Below, piece by piece: positions 27,501 to 42,500 of a DNA stretch of 64,000 bases (positions within the stretch are counted from its first letter, which is position 1; the number at the start of each line of letters is the position of its first letter). The position numbers were made by a program, and so were the translations under genes. The stretch comes from Branchiostoma floridae (lineage: Eukaryota > Chordata > Leptocardii > Amphioxiformes > Branchiostomatidae), in contig NC_049980.1 in assembly GCF_000003815.2 (NCBI RefSeq), positions 8,846,357 to 8,910,356 on the forward strand, written 5' to 3'. Under the pieces are notes generated by a model. The model did not search any database and was not told where the DNA came from. It was given only the letters and a program-made list of their open reading frames with translations.

Positions 27501-30500
27501 ACTGGTTTGATTTAATTTGATTGGACGGAACTTGTGATCAACTGCTCCGCAGCCAACTGATGAGGATGATAATTTTAAAGCTGAGTATACTATGCAAACC
27601 TACCGAAGGCCTGTGGCACTAAACCTTTCACAGGACAAAAAGCAAATGCTTCATTTCAAGACATTTACTGCAAATTTGCAAATGCAGAGTTAGACAAAGA
27701 AGAAAAAGAACACTTGTTTTAAACTTATGGAGTGTCGCATGATCAAGACGATTCTCCCAACCGAGCCATTGATTGGAGTCATTGGAAACTAGGTCAAACA
27801 AGTGTAAGCTGTTACTACCCATTCCATATTATCTACAGCTGTACATCAGATTGATGTCAAGATGATCTCAATGTAATCATTTACTTCAGTACATACGTAC
27901 ATGAACATGGCTGTGTGAGACGATCGAACAATTAAAAATGCTATGATCTGCTACGACTGATTATGTACGCTCCGAGTTCCTTGCCACCCTACTTTACTGA
28001 GCACATAACGGTTCGCCCCTTCTCACCATACCACTCGACACAAAATCATCACCATATGCGACCTGTTTGTTGTGTTACAACCAGCGGACCACGCAAGTTG
28101 GCCACCTAATTTATAAGGGCCAGATTTGAGTCTGGTCTCTGGGTCTCTGTTTTCTACAGAGCGATTTCCAGAAAGCAGGATAAAAACCCAAATGTAGCCA
28201 GGTTACCAGCCCCCAGCCCGATCTGAAAAATATCTACCAACACAATAGAAATTGTTGAGGTTGGGGTCTGGTATCCAGACTACTCCAGATGTATCAGGAC
28301 GGGTAACGTACGGGACTGGATTGGTCTAGACGGCATCGGACCTCGGAGCCTGGGTGACATGTCCATTCCTCTTTCGCATCGTGAAGTCGTCCTATCCGAT
28401 TTGTCCCAATTAACAACTTCAGCGTTTATCTCTACAATTCAAGAGACATAAAGAAAACGGTACAAAAGAGAAAGCCCGATAAAAACGAAAAAACACTAGA
28501 AATTCAAAGGCCACATTTTCAAAGAAATTCAGGACAATTCCGAGACGAAAAGAAAAATCACAAGAAAAAATTATGTTCGACCGCTAAATTTTCATCGTAG
28601 TAACTTTATTTTTGATTACGCTAATCCACCCTCGCCACCTCCCCTCCCTCTTGCCACGGCACTGATTACTAGTGTGGTTATATACATTCGCAATCGAGCT
28701 CTGTTTCTTTACCAAAACATGCACACAAATGCAGAACAGAAAGTTTTAGTGGGTTTTGATGTTCTGGTCGCAAAACAAATGTATTATATAGTTATACAAT
28801 TGAATGTTGTTCATCGACTTCACACCTATTTTGTTCAAGTTTAGACAGTCTAACAAAATCCTTTGCTATTTTTCATTGCGATAAAGCATTTGGTAGTAAT
28901 CGGGTCCTAAACTTGGCCTATTTCCATGTTGTTGACATGCAGAAATCTGTGAAAATGGCCTCAAAACTTGTTTAGGCTGTTACCATGACAACAATATGTT
29001 TTGACCGGAAAAGAAGCTATTTTGAGGGGTTATGGGCCAAGGACTATACTATCACTGTGCAAAATATGAGCCAAATCGATTTTTTATACCCTGATCACTG
29101 ATGTTTGATTCTCACAGACATTTACTCTTAATATGTTTTGCTTCGCAAGCATAATAAATACACGTCAAAAAAGACGGAACCAAGCATCTGCTTGGAAAGT
29201 AAGGGGTAGTGCACTGTAGCAGTGTGTCCTTGGTATAAATAAACTATAAATCCGGATTTTGTTTGAACTGCTTTTCTAAACATGTCTGTTTAACTTCAAG
29301 TGTTGTTGATTAAGCTGCACTGTATCTAACGCAAATGCAAATTGATTGTTTTAATACTTATTTCAATGACGGTGAATATGCAACAATGTTGTTTGAGAGT
29401 TTCAGAAAATTTTAGGCTACAAAATTAACAACGTTGGCCCTCTGCTAGGTTTATTTATGCAACGAGGGCCATTACCGCCAACACATGCGAGGCCCCCACG
29501 GTAGTTTGTCAGTCGAATAAACAATTATTAAATCTCCTCAGTTCACGATAGAAATTGTAGACCTGGTAGCTTACATATTGCAAATGTAAAATGTGCCATG
29601 CGGATCGTAGTAATTCTAGTACTGATTTACTGGTTTCAATCGAGACTTTAAAAGATAGTGACACCATCGGACTTTCCAAGAAATTGTGCAGGCAGAAATA
29701 TCCTAGGTCATGTAGGTCATCGTCCGATCAGAGTCTACAGCTGATTGACCTACTTTCGAGGTGCCATCCTAGTGCCATCCCTGCGAAGTCAGCAAGTTTC
29801 CCTGTCGTCTTCATCTAAATATTAATTTGCGTCTGAGGTCTTCACCAATCAGCCGTGCAATAGATGAGGTCATCCTTTAATGACGTAGCTTGTGGTATAA
29901 AAAGTCCGTGGAAACTTTGGCGTCAAGCAGTGCCCGGGAATCCACACCACAACATGCTTGTGTCAAGCTACCGGGACCGCAGCGGACGAAGCGGGTGGCG
30001 GGACCGCGTGCAAAGTCGGGACGTCCCCGTTAGTCAGAAGAGGCCGTTCGTTACCATCATGTGGTAAGTTGTTCTCCATATTCACGCCAATGTTTTGTGA
30101 TTATGCCGCATGCACACAATATTGCTGTGGGCACTTTGACTCGAAATCGGCATGGTACAAAAATTCTTACCTTTGTCTTGTTCAAATTTCCACCGTTTGA
30201 ACCTTATGACGGGCAGAGCTGCTAGCATTTTTCCTTGAGTTACCCCCAAATAACCCCGCAAGGGGCTATGTTAACTAGCCTCAGGGTATACCAGACCCCA
30301 ACCCATCTCAAAAATGTCACTAATTTTTTAGATCTGGTTGGAGGTCTGGAATATACCGCTCGTGTCGTTGTGGTTTCCTTGGATGAGTTTATCTTCTTTA
30401 GAAAGAATTCCACATGTGTAAAACCTACTTCGGGTGTTTATACCAATGAGATTACACAGGAATATGACCTCATTCGGCTTGTTTACTCAATGATGCTGCA

Positions 30501-33500
30501 CTTTGCCCGGCAATATTTCAGATGGAATTCTAAAAAAGAACTTGAAAATATCGTCCTTGGTAGGAAGTAAGCAAAATCATGCTAGCTTCTTTCTTCTAGC
30601 CAAGTTTGATCAAGAAGACAAGATTGATTTGGTCAAATTATGAGTTTCGTAGTACATGCAATGTAGAGGTACGTTTCACAAGTCAATGAATGTGTATATT
30701 TTGTTGTATTGACGTTATTTGTGGCTATTGTTTTGACCGGTAAAAAGTTTTCTCTGTACCTATAATGTGGTCCGCTAGTTTTGCAAAGTGTATGCCCTAG
30801 CAGTAGGCAAAAGTTCGTCAGCAGGTTGCCGCCTGGAATCCTGGAATCTGTGTTTTCTGAAAGCGCTAGTGAATTTAACTCAGCCGACACGTCAATCTAA
30901 AATGCTATACATGTCAGTATAGCACACAAATTTCAAGTTCATATATCTATCACTAAAGACCATTTAAAATTTTCTTTGTCAGAAATACGCTGTTTATGCC
31001 GTTCATGTCGCGTACTGTCCCTGCCCCCACTCCTGGCGTAGAACAAACACGGGATCGAAAACACGTTTTCCACGGCCGCTGTGGGCCAGGCATGGGGGAG
31101 ACCAGGGGAATTCCGGAAAGGGAATTTGAACTGAATTGTCTTACTCCATCACAGCCTAAAGATCGCACCCCAGTCGAAGAGATGAATGTTTCTCTGCAAA
31201 ATTGCTTGCTTGGGTTGATTTTGTTTCGTTTTCGTGGCCGTCAACAGGAACGCTTTTGCTCAGAATGACCAAGCCGGCTTGGCCGCGCCTGCTTGTGTAG
31301 TACCGCTTGTGCCCCTCGTGTGTGAGGGACCGTTCACTAATGCTACGACTAAAAGGCAAATAAAGGTCTTTTTACTTGCATTGTAAATGCTATATTTTCG
31401 AGAATGGCTCATTGTATCGAATATTTTTATAGATTGTGTGCCGTCATCCGAGCGAGTGTGCCAATTGTAACTTCGTTACTGAATCAACATTGATTGCTGG
31501 AGTATTGATTATCACTTAGATTTTGGATATTTTAGTTGCTCGTTTGTGTTTTTTCAATTTCATTGAAGAATTTGGTTTAAGCTACTTAACGTCGTGTTCG
31601 ACCGAACTTTTTCGACATAATCAATAGTGTTTGTTTGTATGTCTGCCTGTGTACAAGATAACTCAAGAACGAATGGATGGATTGGATTTGTACTTGGCGC
31701 ATTGGAAGGGTGTGACGAAAACTGGAAATGATTAAATTTTAAGCCTCAAAGCGGCTTCGTTCGGTTCGGAAAAGAAACTCCCGGTTATGATGTCTTATGT
31801 CTGAATGTGCTATGATCACAACTTTTGTACGGTAGTCAGCTCTTGTGCTTTGGAAGAAATGACATAAGTTATGATTAGCAGCTAATTCTGCAATTACAGG
31901 GGGCGTTCTTGTAAAAATAATGCCCGAAGAGGATAACCCTAGTCTGCGTAACACAAACTCCGCTGTCCGCTGTAAGCGAGATTTAATCAGGCTATGATAA
32001 CTCAAGATGTGAATAATGGATTTTCATGATGCATGTAGGTATCTTAGACGAATATGTACAAACTGAAATACACTTTATGCAAAATGAGAGCATTGGTATG
32101 ATAAATTTAAAAAAATCTCTTGTCCCGCGAACAAAATATGGCCTTGACATTTGGGTAGCAGATAGGGTTAAACGTCAGGACAAAGTGGGGCAGGTTTGAG
32201 CCCCCTTGTTTCTTATAGCGGGAAACAATATATATATATAATATATATATAATATATATATAATATATATATAATACTCGGGCGATATATTTGTCGATTT
32301 TGTTGATCTAGGTAACATATACATTGCTATTCATTGTAATCTTATCATGATGAATGAACAAACATATGACCATCAACCTTTAAAACATCGATACATTCAG
32401 TAAACATAATTGGCTCACACACTTTGCATGTGACTCTGCAAGATGACTCTGAATCTTGTTTATACAGAAGAAGAGCATACCTACATTAAACATATTGTAA
32501 CAGGTACATTAAAGGCATTTATTCATTTATGTGTTTTTGTCTATTTGTGTCCACAGGTAGCCCCCGGACTACAGAAGGATGGCACGTATCCCAGTCTTGG
32601 ATGAATTGGAGTGTCAGCCGATATCCCCCAACAAATATCAAATGTGCCATCATCATGAAAGCCAAAAAATGAAGTCAATGAAATACCAAGGTGCAGACAA
32701 ACACACATGATACAAAACACACAAAATAAAAGAAAACACTCATACAAAGCGTCACTTCCATCACACAGTAAGGCTAAGTAAAAGTAAGGCCAGCATCATG
32801 TAGTCACGGTCAGTCTGAGTTAAATGTCCACCGTACCGTGCCCAATGTAAGGAAAATCTCATCTCCGCATCTTCTTTTATACTTGACATATCAAAAACAG
32901 TTTTCAAAACGGCATCTATATGAAACAGTGTCAATTACAGGGCCAGGCGTAACATTATTCATCATACGAAAGCCTATCTAAAACAACAACAAGCAGCTGT
33001 GACATTTTGGTCTAAATTAACGTGCAGAAAGTTAATATGAAATATCTTTAAAAAGCTATAATATAGAGTTTATTAGTGTGCACAAACTAACTCTAACCTT
33101 GTGGCTATTCCATGCCCCAAGATTAGAGTTCCTCTCTTCTTTATGTAAAGGCCGGTCCCGCAAAATGTAGCCAAAAAAGAATTCCCTAGGGAATGCATGC
33201 GTGGAATTTTTAGAATTCCTGGCAACTCAATCGCAGTACTATAAGAACGGCTCCGCCCCTGAGGCGTCGCCAAAAAGTCATCCTGACTCTGATTTGGAGC
33301 AGATTTGGATCCGACTATGCTGGTACACATGTATATCAAACCTGAAATTGAGATCGACACAACCAAAGGCATACCTACACCTAGACATACCTACACCTAG
33401 ATCTGTTTATATACTATAGTCTTTTTCATAGAGCGCAGTCATTAACATAGCTTCTTTGTTCAAGAAATGTACAGTATTTTCAACCATTACTGGATGAAAT

Positions 33501-36500
33501 CAAACACAAATTTGGGTAGGAGTGCAAAAAAAACCCAAATCTCTTGGTACATGCATCTCCAAGGAACTCACTACCCAGCCAGAGCATAAATACCTCCTTT
33601 AGCCCCCTGCGTGTGTTAGTAGGTTGTTAGAGCGGAGTTATTTGTGTGTGCACCCACCTTCTCCAGTCTCCTGTGCCATGTGTCTTCCCTCTGCCTCATC
33701 AGGTCGATGCAGTAAGACAGTGTGGCAATTATCCCCGCGGTGGTCGCCTTAAACGTGATCGCCTCCCCCTTGAAGTCCAGCCCGTTCATCCCCGCCGGCA
33801 GCCTGATGTGCGGCGCTGGAACGAGCGAGAGACACGTTCCGCAAGATTATCTCAACTCCGCGTACCGTGATAAAGACGTATTGCTGTTTCTAAATTAAAC
33901 GTGATCAAATCTTCCCATCCGCTCCGAGAGGCAGTGAATCATGTGTGGCTACACTCTGGAGATGACGGACGATTGCCCCAACTTTAAATGGGACGGAGAC
34001 ACACCTTTTGGCCTAATCCTTATACAAAATTACAGAGTAGAGCCATCAAATCTACAGCCCAGGATGGATTGGAAATGAAAGACGTCTGTACGTGTCAGAG
34101 ATACTATTCCCACGGGGATGGAGAAATTACATTTCTTATATTCATCTCCAGTGAGCAAGATAGCACGAGCAAGTCGCTAGCTCTGACAGGACCCTATTGT
34201 TCCTCAAATGGTGGTAGCTTGTATAGTCTTGTACACCCTAAACCTGCATTGTCCTGGATACTTGGATACTTAAATCAGTCCATCAACTATCTTACTAGTT
34301 TGTAGGTAGGTTTTCTTCCTGGACTTCAAGACGTTAAAACAAGACGTACAAATTACATACAGCTGGTATTTACAAAGTTAACTAGAATGCAATATATATA
34401 GTTCACTACCAATTTTGAAGGGCCAAATGTGAATTATGACATACATGTATGGCTAAATAAGCATACAACATGACTGATGGCGAAGGTGAATATTGCTTTT
34501 TTAATCTACTGGAAGGGTCCCAGTTGCGCCTTGACAAACGATGTGCCACGACAGAACGTTCCCTGCCCACAACAAAGCCTCAATCTCTACTCGTCAATCC
34601 TAGCCCTTATTCCTACCACATTCTCGTGCACAAGACAGCGTGGCGTGATTGATCGCGAGAAAGAAGGCATGTCTGTGATTACCTCTGGCGATTGAGATGG
34701 CTCATTTCCAGTCTATAATAAACTATGGGCCATGAACAATAACATTCTCCTCAAGGCCAGTGGGTGAAGACTATATATGAAGCGATAACAACACTGGGGA
34801 CTTCCAAGAAAATCTACAGGCAGTTTTTTTTTACCAAAACCATATTTCATAGAGGATATCTTCCATACTGATGACATGTAAGTACAGAATGAATTCTGTC
34901 TGGTCAAATCATCACTTGTGGGAACCAACATAATTTGTGATAAATACTGATAAAAACACTATGTTGTTATCAAATACATTTGTATGACCATTTTAGACTC
35001 TGAAATAATCAATCAAATACAATATCAACACATGATGCATAATAGATACCAGTTCATGACCAACCAAAGGATCAAATGTAACAACAGCAGCTACTCTTAT
35101 TCCCAAACTCGATGCAATATCAAATTTTTCAATGTCATGACCAACATAAGGTTACAATAGACCCCTTTCCAAACTTTGGTACAGAAACGAAAGATGAGAT
35201 GAAAATGAGCGTGGCCAGTAATACATTCTTACAATTAATACATTTTGAAGGATAGTTACATGAATTGTTTCATGAATAATTTCATGAAACTTATTCAACA
35301 TAGTAGAAAAACAATCAGGATGACTCATTTTTTCAGGATAGCCCTTCTAAAATAATCCCACAAACTAACCTGTCCATGCCACCAGCCTTCACCCGCACTG
35401 CCGTTTCATTAGACTAACAGAAACGCCAGGCTTTTGGCAGGGTGCTCATTCGTCTTATTCTAATCATACTGTCTGTTTAGGAGCTTGTGTGCACCGAGAC
35501 CCTACAGGTATCACATTCATCTGCAACAGTGTAACATTGCTACATCCATCACTGTTGTAGGGAAAGGCTTGTGAAAAGGTTACCATATTCATGCAGAAAC
35601 CCTCCCAAGGATGTACAGCGCCGCTCATGCAAATATCATTCCAACCTTGCCAACTCAACCTGATGAGCTCTCTGGGAAACTGGCTGTTAAATCATCTTGA
35701 AAAGTTCAACGTTCCTCCAAGAGAATTTCAAACACTCATCACTTTCAATTCTGCTGATGACAATGAACTTTAATTGATACTGAACTAAAAAAAAAAATTG
35801 TCCATATGAATTTGATAACAGCATTAACAAAATAGACATGATTAAGATATTCATGCAGAAACCTTCCAAAGGAAGGACAATGCCATTCATGCAAATACCA
35901 TTCCAACCTTGACAACTCAACCTGACAAGCTTTTCTGGGAAACCGGCCGTAAAATCATCTTGAAAAGTTCAACGTTCTTCCAAGTAAATTTTAAACACTG
36001 CATCTGGCAATTCTGCTGTTGACAGTTAAGCTTTAATTCATACTGAACTGAAAACCAAATTGTCCATATGAAATTGATAACAGTATTAACGGAATAGACA
36101 TATTAAGATATTCATGCAGAAACCTTCCAAAGGAAGGACAATGCCATTCATGGAAATATCATTCCAACCTTGTCAACTCAATCTGACAAGGTTTTCTGAG
36201 AAAACGGCCGTAAAGTCATCTTGAAAAGTTCAACGTTCCTCCAAGTGAATTTCAAACAATCATCACTTTCAATTCTGCTGATGACAGTTAAGCTTTAACT
36301 GATACTGAACTCAAAACCAAATTGTCCATATGAAATTGATAACAGCATTAACAAAATAGACAAGATAAAGATATTGATGCAGAAACCTTCCAAAGGAAAA
36401 ACAGCGACATTCATGCAAATATCATTCCAACCTTGCCAACTCAACCTGATGAGCTCTCTGGGAAACCGGCCGTAAAATCATCTTGAAAAGTTCAACGTTC

Positions 36501-39500
36501 CTCCGAGTGAATTTTAAACACTCATCATTTTCAATTCTGCTGATGACAGTCAAGCTTTAACTGATACTGAACTGAAAACCAAATTGTCCATATGAAATTG
36601 ATAACAGCATTAACCAAATAGACATGATTAAGATATTGATGCAGAAACCTTCCAAAGGAAGGACAATGCCATTCATGGAAATATCATTCCAACCTTGCCA
36701 ACTCAACCTGATGAGCTTACTGGGAAACCGGCCGTAAAATCATCTTGAAAAGTTCAACGTTCCTCCAAGAGAATTTCAAACACTGATCACTTTCAATTCT
36801 GCTGATGATAGTTAAGCTTTAATTGATACTGAACTAAAAAAAAAATTGTCCATATGAATTTGATAACTGCATTAATAAGATAGACATAATTTAATTACAA
36901 TAAAGACAGGTTGCATCTCTATTTAATCTCTCTGATGGCACTAATCTTGCTGGGGCCAGGATTGCGTGTTGTGGGGATATTTGAGGATCAGCTCCACCAG
37001 ACGAGGGGAATACTCAGACTGGCACAAGGTAAGACCCCATTCCTTTTGCAATTAACCTCTCCTAATAAATGCCAACCCCCATCTATAACACACCTGTACA
37101 CATATGCATGTGGAATACATAAATACCTCACTGGTTGCTATGCTGTACCTTGAGACTATTTATGACTGTAGTTGCTGAGTCCTATCTATAATCTGGACAG
37201 CTTGAATAAATGAAGTTCATGTACCAGTTTACATACTGCTATGACTTGTATTATCATAGTACATTTAACTGATTCTGTACTTAAAAACTTACTAATAGAA
37301 TGATGTAATGCATAATAAATACAGTTAGCCAATTCAAATCAAAACTTAACATACCAACCTAAGGTCAGGTTTGATAAAAAAAGAAAACAAATTTCTTGCA
37401 ATTTTGTATGAATTATGGGCAAGATTTAAAGCATAATTTGTCCCATAAATTTCAAATATATCCATTATACATTCATCAGGATCTATACAGTCATGTATAG
37501 TACATCTTCAATTGTGTATTAGTGAGTTTCTAATTGAGAAGATTGAAATTTCCAAACTTGAATTTTTCTAGTCATGTTAATTTTCAGAGACCGTATCCTC
37601 ATTGGACTGTATAGATCCTGTGTAATGATACAGATTACAAATTTTCTGAGGAATTTTCGAGCATGCATGATCATCATGATTACCTTTGTTGCCATTGTGG
37701 TGATTGTCATGTTTGAGATGATTAGGGATCTCTACAGAGTTACGAGGGGTACCATAGTCATCCTCATTCTCATCATCAGCCTCATCCTCCACCACTGAAA
37801 CACACAAAGTTGCAGAGTCTAAATGAGCTGCCAGGGGGCACTAATGCAACATGTGGGAGTTACTTCCAAATCTTCAAGCAGATGTAAGGATCCCACTCAT
37901 TTTGTTGCCTGTTTTTCTAAAGAGCTAGACGGTTAAAAAATGCAATATTAGGAAAAAGCAGACGTAAAATACTGAGAATGAGCTAGCCAAATTCTTACAA
38001 CTGCTGAAAGATAGTCATTCCACACAGACAAATGGGAGAATACTAGACTGAAAGTTGGATCAAGACGTCTAGAGAATACTAACGAGTGTCGTTGTCTTCA
38101 GATTCAATTTGAGTGGCGCAGGCATCAAAGTATCCCTGCAGGGCGTCCACCTGGCGGCACAAGATGTCTCGGAACGTCTCCATCTCAGCCAGCTTCATCT
38201 TCAGGTTCCGCCCTTTCTGTAAGGTTAGAGATGAGAGAACTCAGCACATGGAGGGATCTAGCTAGTAACTTTTTAGCATAATGGGCCACTATGCCATAAT
38301 TTGTGACCACCACCCTAAAATGAGGACCACTAATTTTCAACATTTACTTGTTGAACATTATGTCAATCAAATATGAAAAATTATGATATGCCAATCCAAA
38401 CTGACCAACCCTGGGAGTTAAAGTCACCTCATGGGTACCCTTTACAATGCCAACTTTATACTTAAAATCTCACTGCAGAACGGCCAAGACCCCCCTTCCA
38501 CACACCCCCAGATTGGTCATTTTACCCTTACCATTAAGCTAAAATAAAATCCTGGCTAGAACCCTGACATGGGCAGGAGAGGATTTCTTCGCCAGGGTGC
38601 TAGCGAGTTTTTAATCTTAGCTTAATAGTACTGGAACTGGAGTGGTAGCAAAACAACAAATCTGAAATCGGGCCAGTCATGCTAGATTCTATTCTGCACA
38701 AAGGCCACACAAAAATGTTTACCATGTACATGTACATGTATCTCTTATCTCACCATGAACACTTTTACATTTGTAGATCACCATTATTAAAATTGATTCA
38801 AATAAGATATCAATACTCAGTATACAGTGTTATACACTGCTGCAGTATTGTAATGATCTGGTAGATGGCACTGCTAACCTCTTGCCACTAAAAAGAACTC
38901 AATGATGTCAATGACAACTGCTTTTAAACTATCAACATCAAGAATATTTGATGCAAGGTCTGTTGTACTGTCCCTTTGAACCTATGATCTATGATACACA
39001 GGTACAGAAATCTGCATGAATACAAGCGGCGACCTTGAATGAGCTGGTAGAGGCAGTGGACAGATTCGCTGAGGAGACAGAGAACAGGGAACCATGGCGA
39101 CGCAGCCCGCTGTCTGGACCGTAGCCAGCTGCATTCTGGATAGATACAGAAATTGTCAGTGAAGAGACAGGCCATGAAAAATTAACAGGACATGTTAGAT
39201 GACATGATAACTTCTCCTTATCAACTTGTAATGTGCTAAACAGCAAGTTCTTTCTAGTCTTTCACATGAAGTCTTTCACATGACAAAAACATTCGTTAAG
39301 TTGAGATTTTATTGTCCTAACAAGAAAATCTCTGTCCCAAAACAGAGAAACAAATTCTGCTGATATATACGAATAAATTTATGATTTTCATTGTGCTACA
39401 ATTGCACTAGTGACAATGTATGGCAATGTACAGATAAAAAAAGTTACAGTATACTCAACAATTTTAAGTTACTGCAATACTAGTACAATACTAGTACAAT

Positions 39501-42500
39501 ACTAGTAGACTGTATCAACTAGAATCTATGGTTGTCAATAGAGGGAACTATTTCACCAGATGGAGTATTTCGATGCTACTTTGCGACATTATATTTGTAT
39601 TTATCATTTAGGAATGGTACAGTTTCCTTTTAGCATGGTGTTATAGATGTATTGACCTAGGTGACTAGATAGAGAAGTACAGTTAAAGACATGGACACCT
39701 GCATGCAATTGTCTCACTTGAGATGACTATGGACTGGTGTGTTTACCTTCTGTGCTTCCAGTGCTGCGACCCATTGCTCCCGGTGGTCTGTGTTGTCGGA
39801 CCGCAGGTACCATGTCGTCTCGTTCACTGTCACATCGAATCTGTTCTCATCAAACTCATGGGGCTGCAAAAAAGTACCATTATTAGTAAGAACTGTAAAT
39901 GTAGGGTCATACAAATAACTTCCAGTCAAAAGTTCTGCTATAACCTATAATAAGACTTGGACTAACTAAGTCAGCTGAGCAAGTATTGCAATAAAGTATA
40001 TTTTCTCAATCAGAAAAGGTGCATTTTTCTCGCTTTTCTTCATTTTGGTTTAGAATTAATATCTATAAATCATACAAATAAGTTAAAGGTGTTCCAGCAT
40101 AAATCTATCAACAGATGCTTCCTGTCTTTCTGGAGTGCTATCTCCTGGGACAGTTTATCTGATGGGATTCCACAATCATCTGGGTAAATTGTTGGCATTC
40201 CATGAAATTGTTGGCATTCCATGAAAGGATCTCCCTCAGTCTGTTGTTGTTTATCAGTGTAAACATGAGGGTCTGCATGGGGGGTCCTGATAATAAATTT
40301 AGAGGAACCCCCTACGTATTTCATCAAAATCAAGGAAGGCAAATATGCAGTTGGTCGCCTCACTACGAATTACTAAATAAGATGGATTTCCTACAAATTG
40401 CGGGAAATCAAAATAGGAAGGAGCATGCAGGCCCTCAAACACAATAATTCTATCTATGGGTCATTACATAGTTACCGGGGTAACCCGTAGTGTAACAAGT
40501 CTTCTCAGGACATACAATTCCTATAAACTTTATAATAAAGATTTTCTTTAGCAAACAAATCATAACATGTTTCTTCTATTTCGATTAAGAAATATACATG
40601 TAAAAATATTCACAATTTCACAAGATCATGTCATACAATCAGGATTAATATTACAGTCTATGGAAGGGGAGAAATTTCAATGTATGGCTATAAGTATAAC
40701 TACATTTTGTACATGTTATTGATTCAACAGGTTTTGACCTCCTCAACAAGGCAGGCCATGCTTGATAGGAAACAAGTGTCCTAAATTAAAAACAGGTTCC
40801 CTGGGGAACTAGGGAACAGGGTATATGTAAGGATTCATTTCAATTTTATATACTAGTAATAACTAAAATGATGTTGCCTGTGAGGAGTTGCTGCTCATCT
40901 GTCACATCATACTGATAGTGAATAAAAGCTAGTGCACCTTCATGTTATCTAATAATATACATGTAATGGACGAACAACAGTTAGACTACATATTAGATAT
41001 ATTAAGTGATAACATGCATTCCCTTCTCATAATTAGATCTGGCACAAATAGATTTTATATCAGTTCACTTAAAGTAAAACCATCTGATTCTAAAGAAAGG
41101 AGCAAGAAAACATCCCCCAAATGTTCCTCTTAATTCCGAACAGGTTTGGTACTATGGTAGTGAGGAAAAATCATTAACTGTCGATGACCCACATTACAGC
41201 CCATCATCTCCGGATGGAGGGGTTTCACTTATAAGGATACGCAGTTCTGCATTCATGATGTCAGGGAGTAAAGCACAAAACTATGGTCACTACCAGTACC
41301 AGACACCATCCATCTAACACATGCAGACACAATACATAACTATCCTGGCTGATGGTGATAACTGTGTCTAGACTTGGAGGCTCGCAATCATTCAAGCAAG
41401 CACTTATAGACTTAATATTATTTGTTGTATACTAATGTTATCTTTTGAATCATAAGATGTATCAAATTCAGTTTCAATCAACAAAATGTATCTCCTACTA
41501 GCTAAATCATCACGTGCACTCTGTAGCAAGTATATGATACATGTACTGTAAATGCAGAAATGTTCGCAGTGGTTTTATGTCCTCGGTTTTCCCAACTTGG
41601 CCATTTCACCGCGAACATTTTTCCATTATAGTTTTTTTTTTTACTACAGTCTATGGTGCTGCCGCGAACTTAAAACAACTGCGACACTCCATTTTCCCGC
41701 TACCACAAAAGTAAATCCCCACAAACTTAAATGCATTTACAGTATATATATATTACACAGAACATATATATCATGATGCACAGGGGAAACAACCAAGTGA
41801 CAGCTGTTATAGGATAAGGCATGTTCTATACTGCAGAGTTTATCATAGGTGACAGGAATAAGGGCTGGGCAAGAAGACATCATATTTCCTGTGCATTCTG
41901 GTATGAAACCCAATATGGGATAAGACAGGGAACTTTATCATACTCTCTGGCCTGTAGTGACTCTACATGCTGTGAAATACAGACAGAGTATCGAAACATT
42001 TCTAACAAGCAGGACAATTTTAGACATGCAGAAATAATAAATTGTTGATACTGATACTGTGATGGGGGAAGAAACCGATTTGCTGGACGTGATTTGGACC
42101 TATATTATAACATCCAAGAACTGCGTCCAAAAAAAAAATGAACAAAGCAAAATATCTCTAATTATATTTCAGCCATACATAGTATGGTGAAATATATTGT
42201 ATTCGTAATGTTTCTTTCTTTCTTTCTTTCTTTCTTTCTCCTGTCAAATCTTCAAAGTGATTCATCTCCGCCGTTCCTGGACCGAATGACCTGAAATTCG
42301 GCACAGGGGTAGAGTGGGCCAATACCTTGATGCTTTTTTCCCATTTTTTTCATATCTGCCTCTAAAATGATTTTATTGAGATTTTTTGGTCAATTTTAGA
42401 CCAAAACTGTATATTTTGGCCCCTGTACCCTGGTATTACAACCAAATGAGCTGAAATTTGACAGAGATGTGCCTTGATAATGCCCCAATATAAATTCGAT

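Larger units (their letters stand above)
16032..33657. other. 17.6-kb CERT1 intron
   Basis: It separates the exon ending RLEK (33658-33815) from the one starting EQERRRR (15939-16031); human CERT1 joins the same two protein segments. Recognisable contents are listed separately: MITEs, inverted-repeat elements, SINE-like core, microsatellites, and two + strand exon-like segments with promoter features. Poly-G/C runs occur at 18153-18176, 19898-19910, 24367-24380 and 25987-26000. Much of 17026-18760, 23629-28200 and 30571-32220 shows nothing I can name. Confidence 0.8.

Noticed and set aside
30235-30570. 111-codon + strand frame downstream of the candidate promoter
   Set aside because: Its start lies in a LINE-tail and foldback repeat shared with other loci; the remainder shows no domain and no convincing acceptor in phase with donor 30064.
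35464-35920. Minus-strand open frames with repeated WQGWN-like peptides
   Set aside because: They recur with the 262-bp satellite monomer, so they are a by-product of the repeat.
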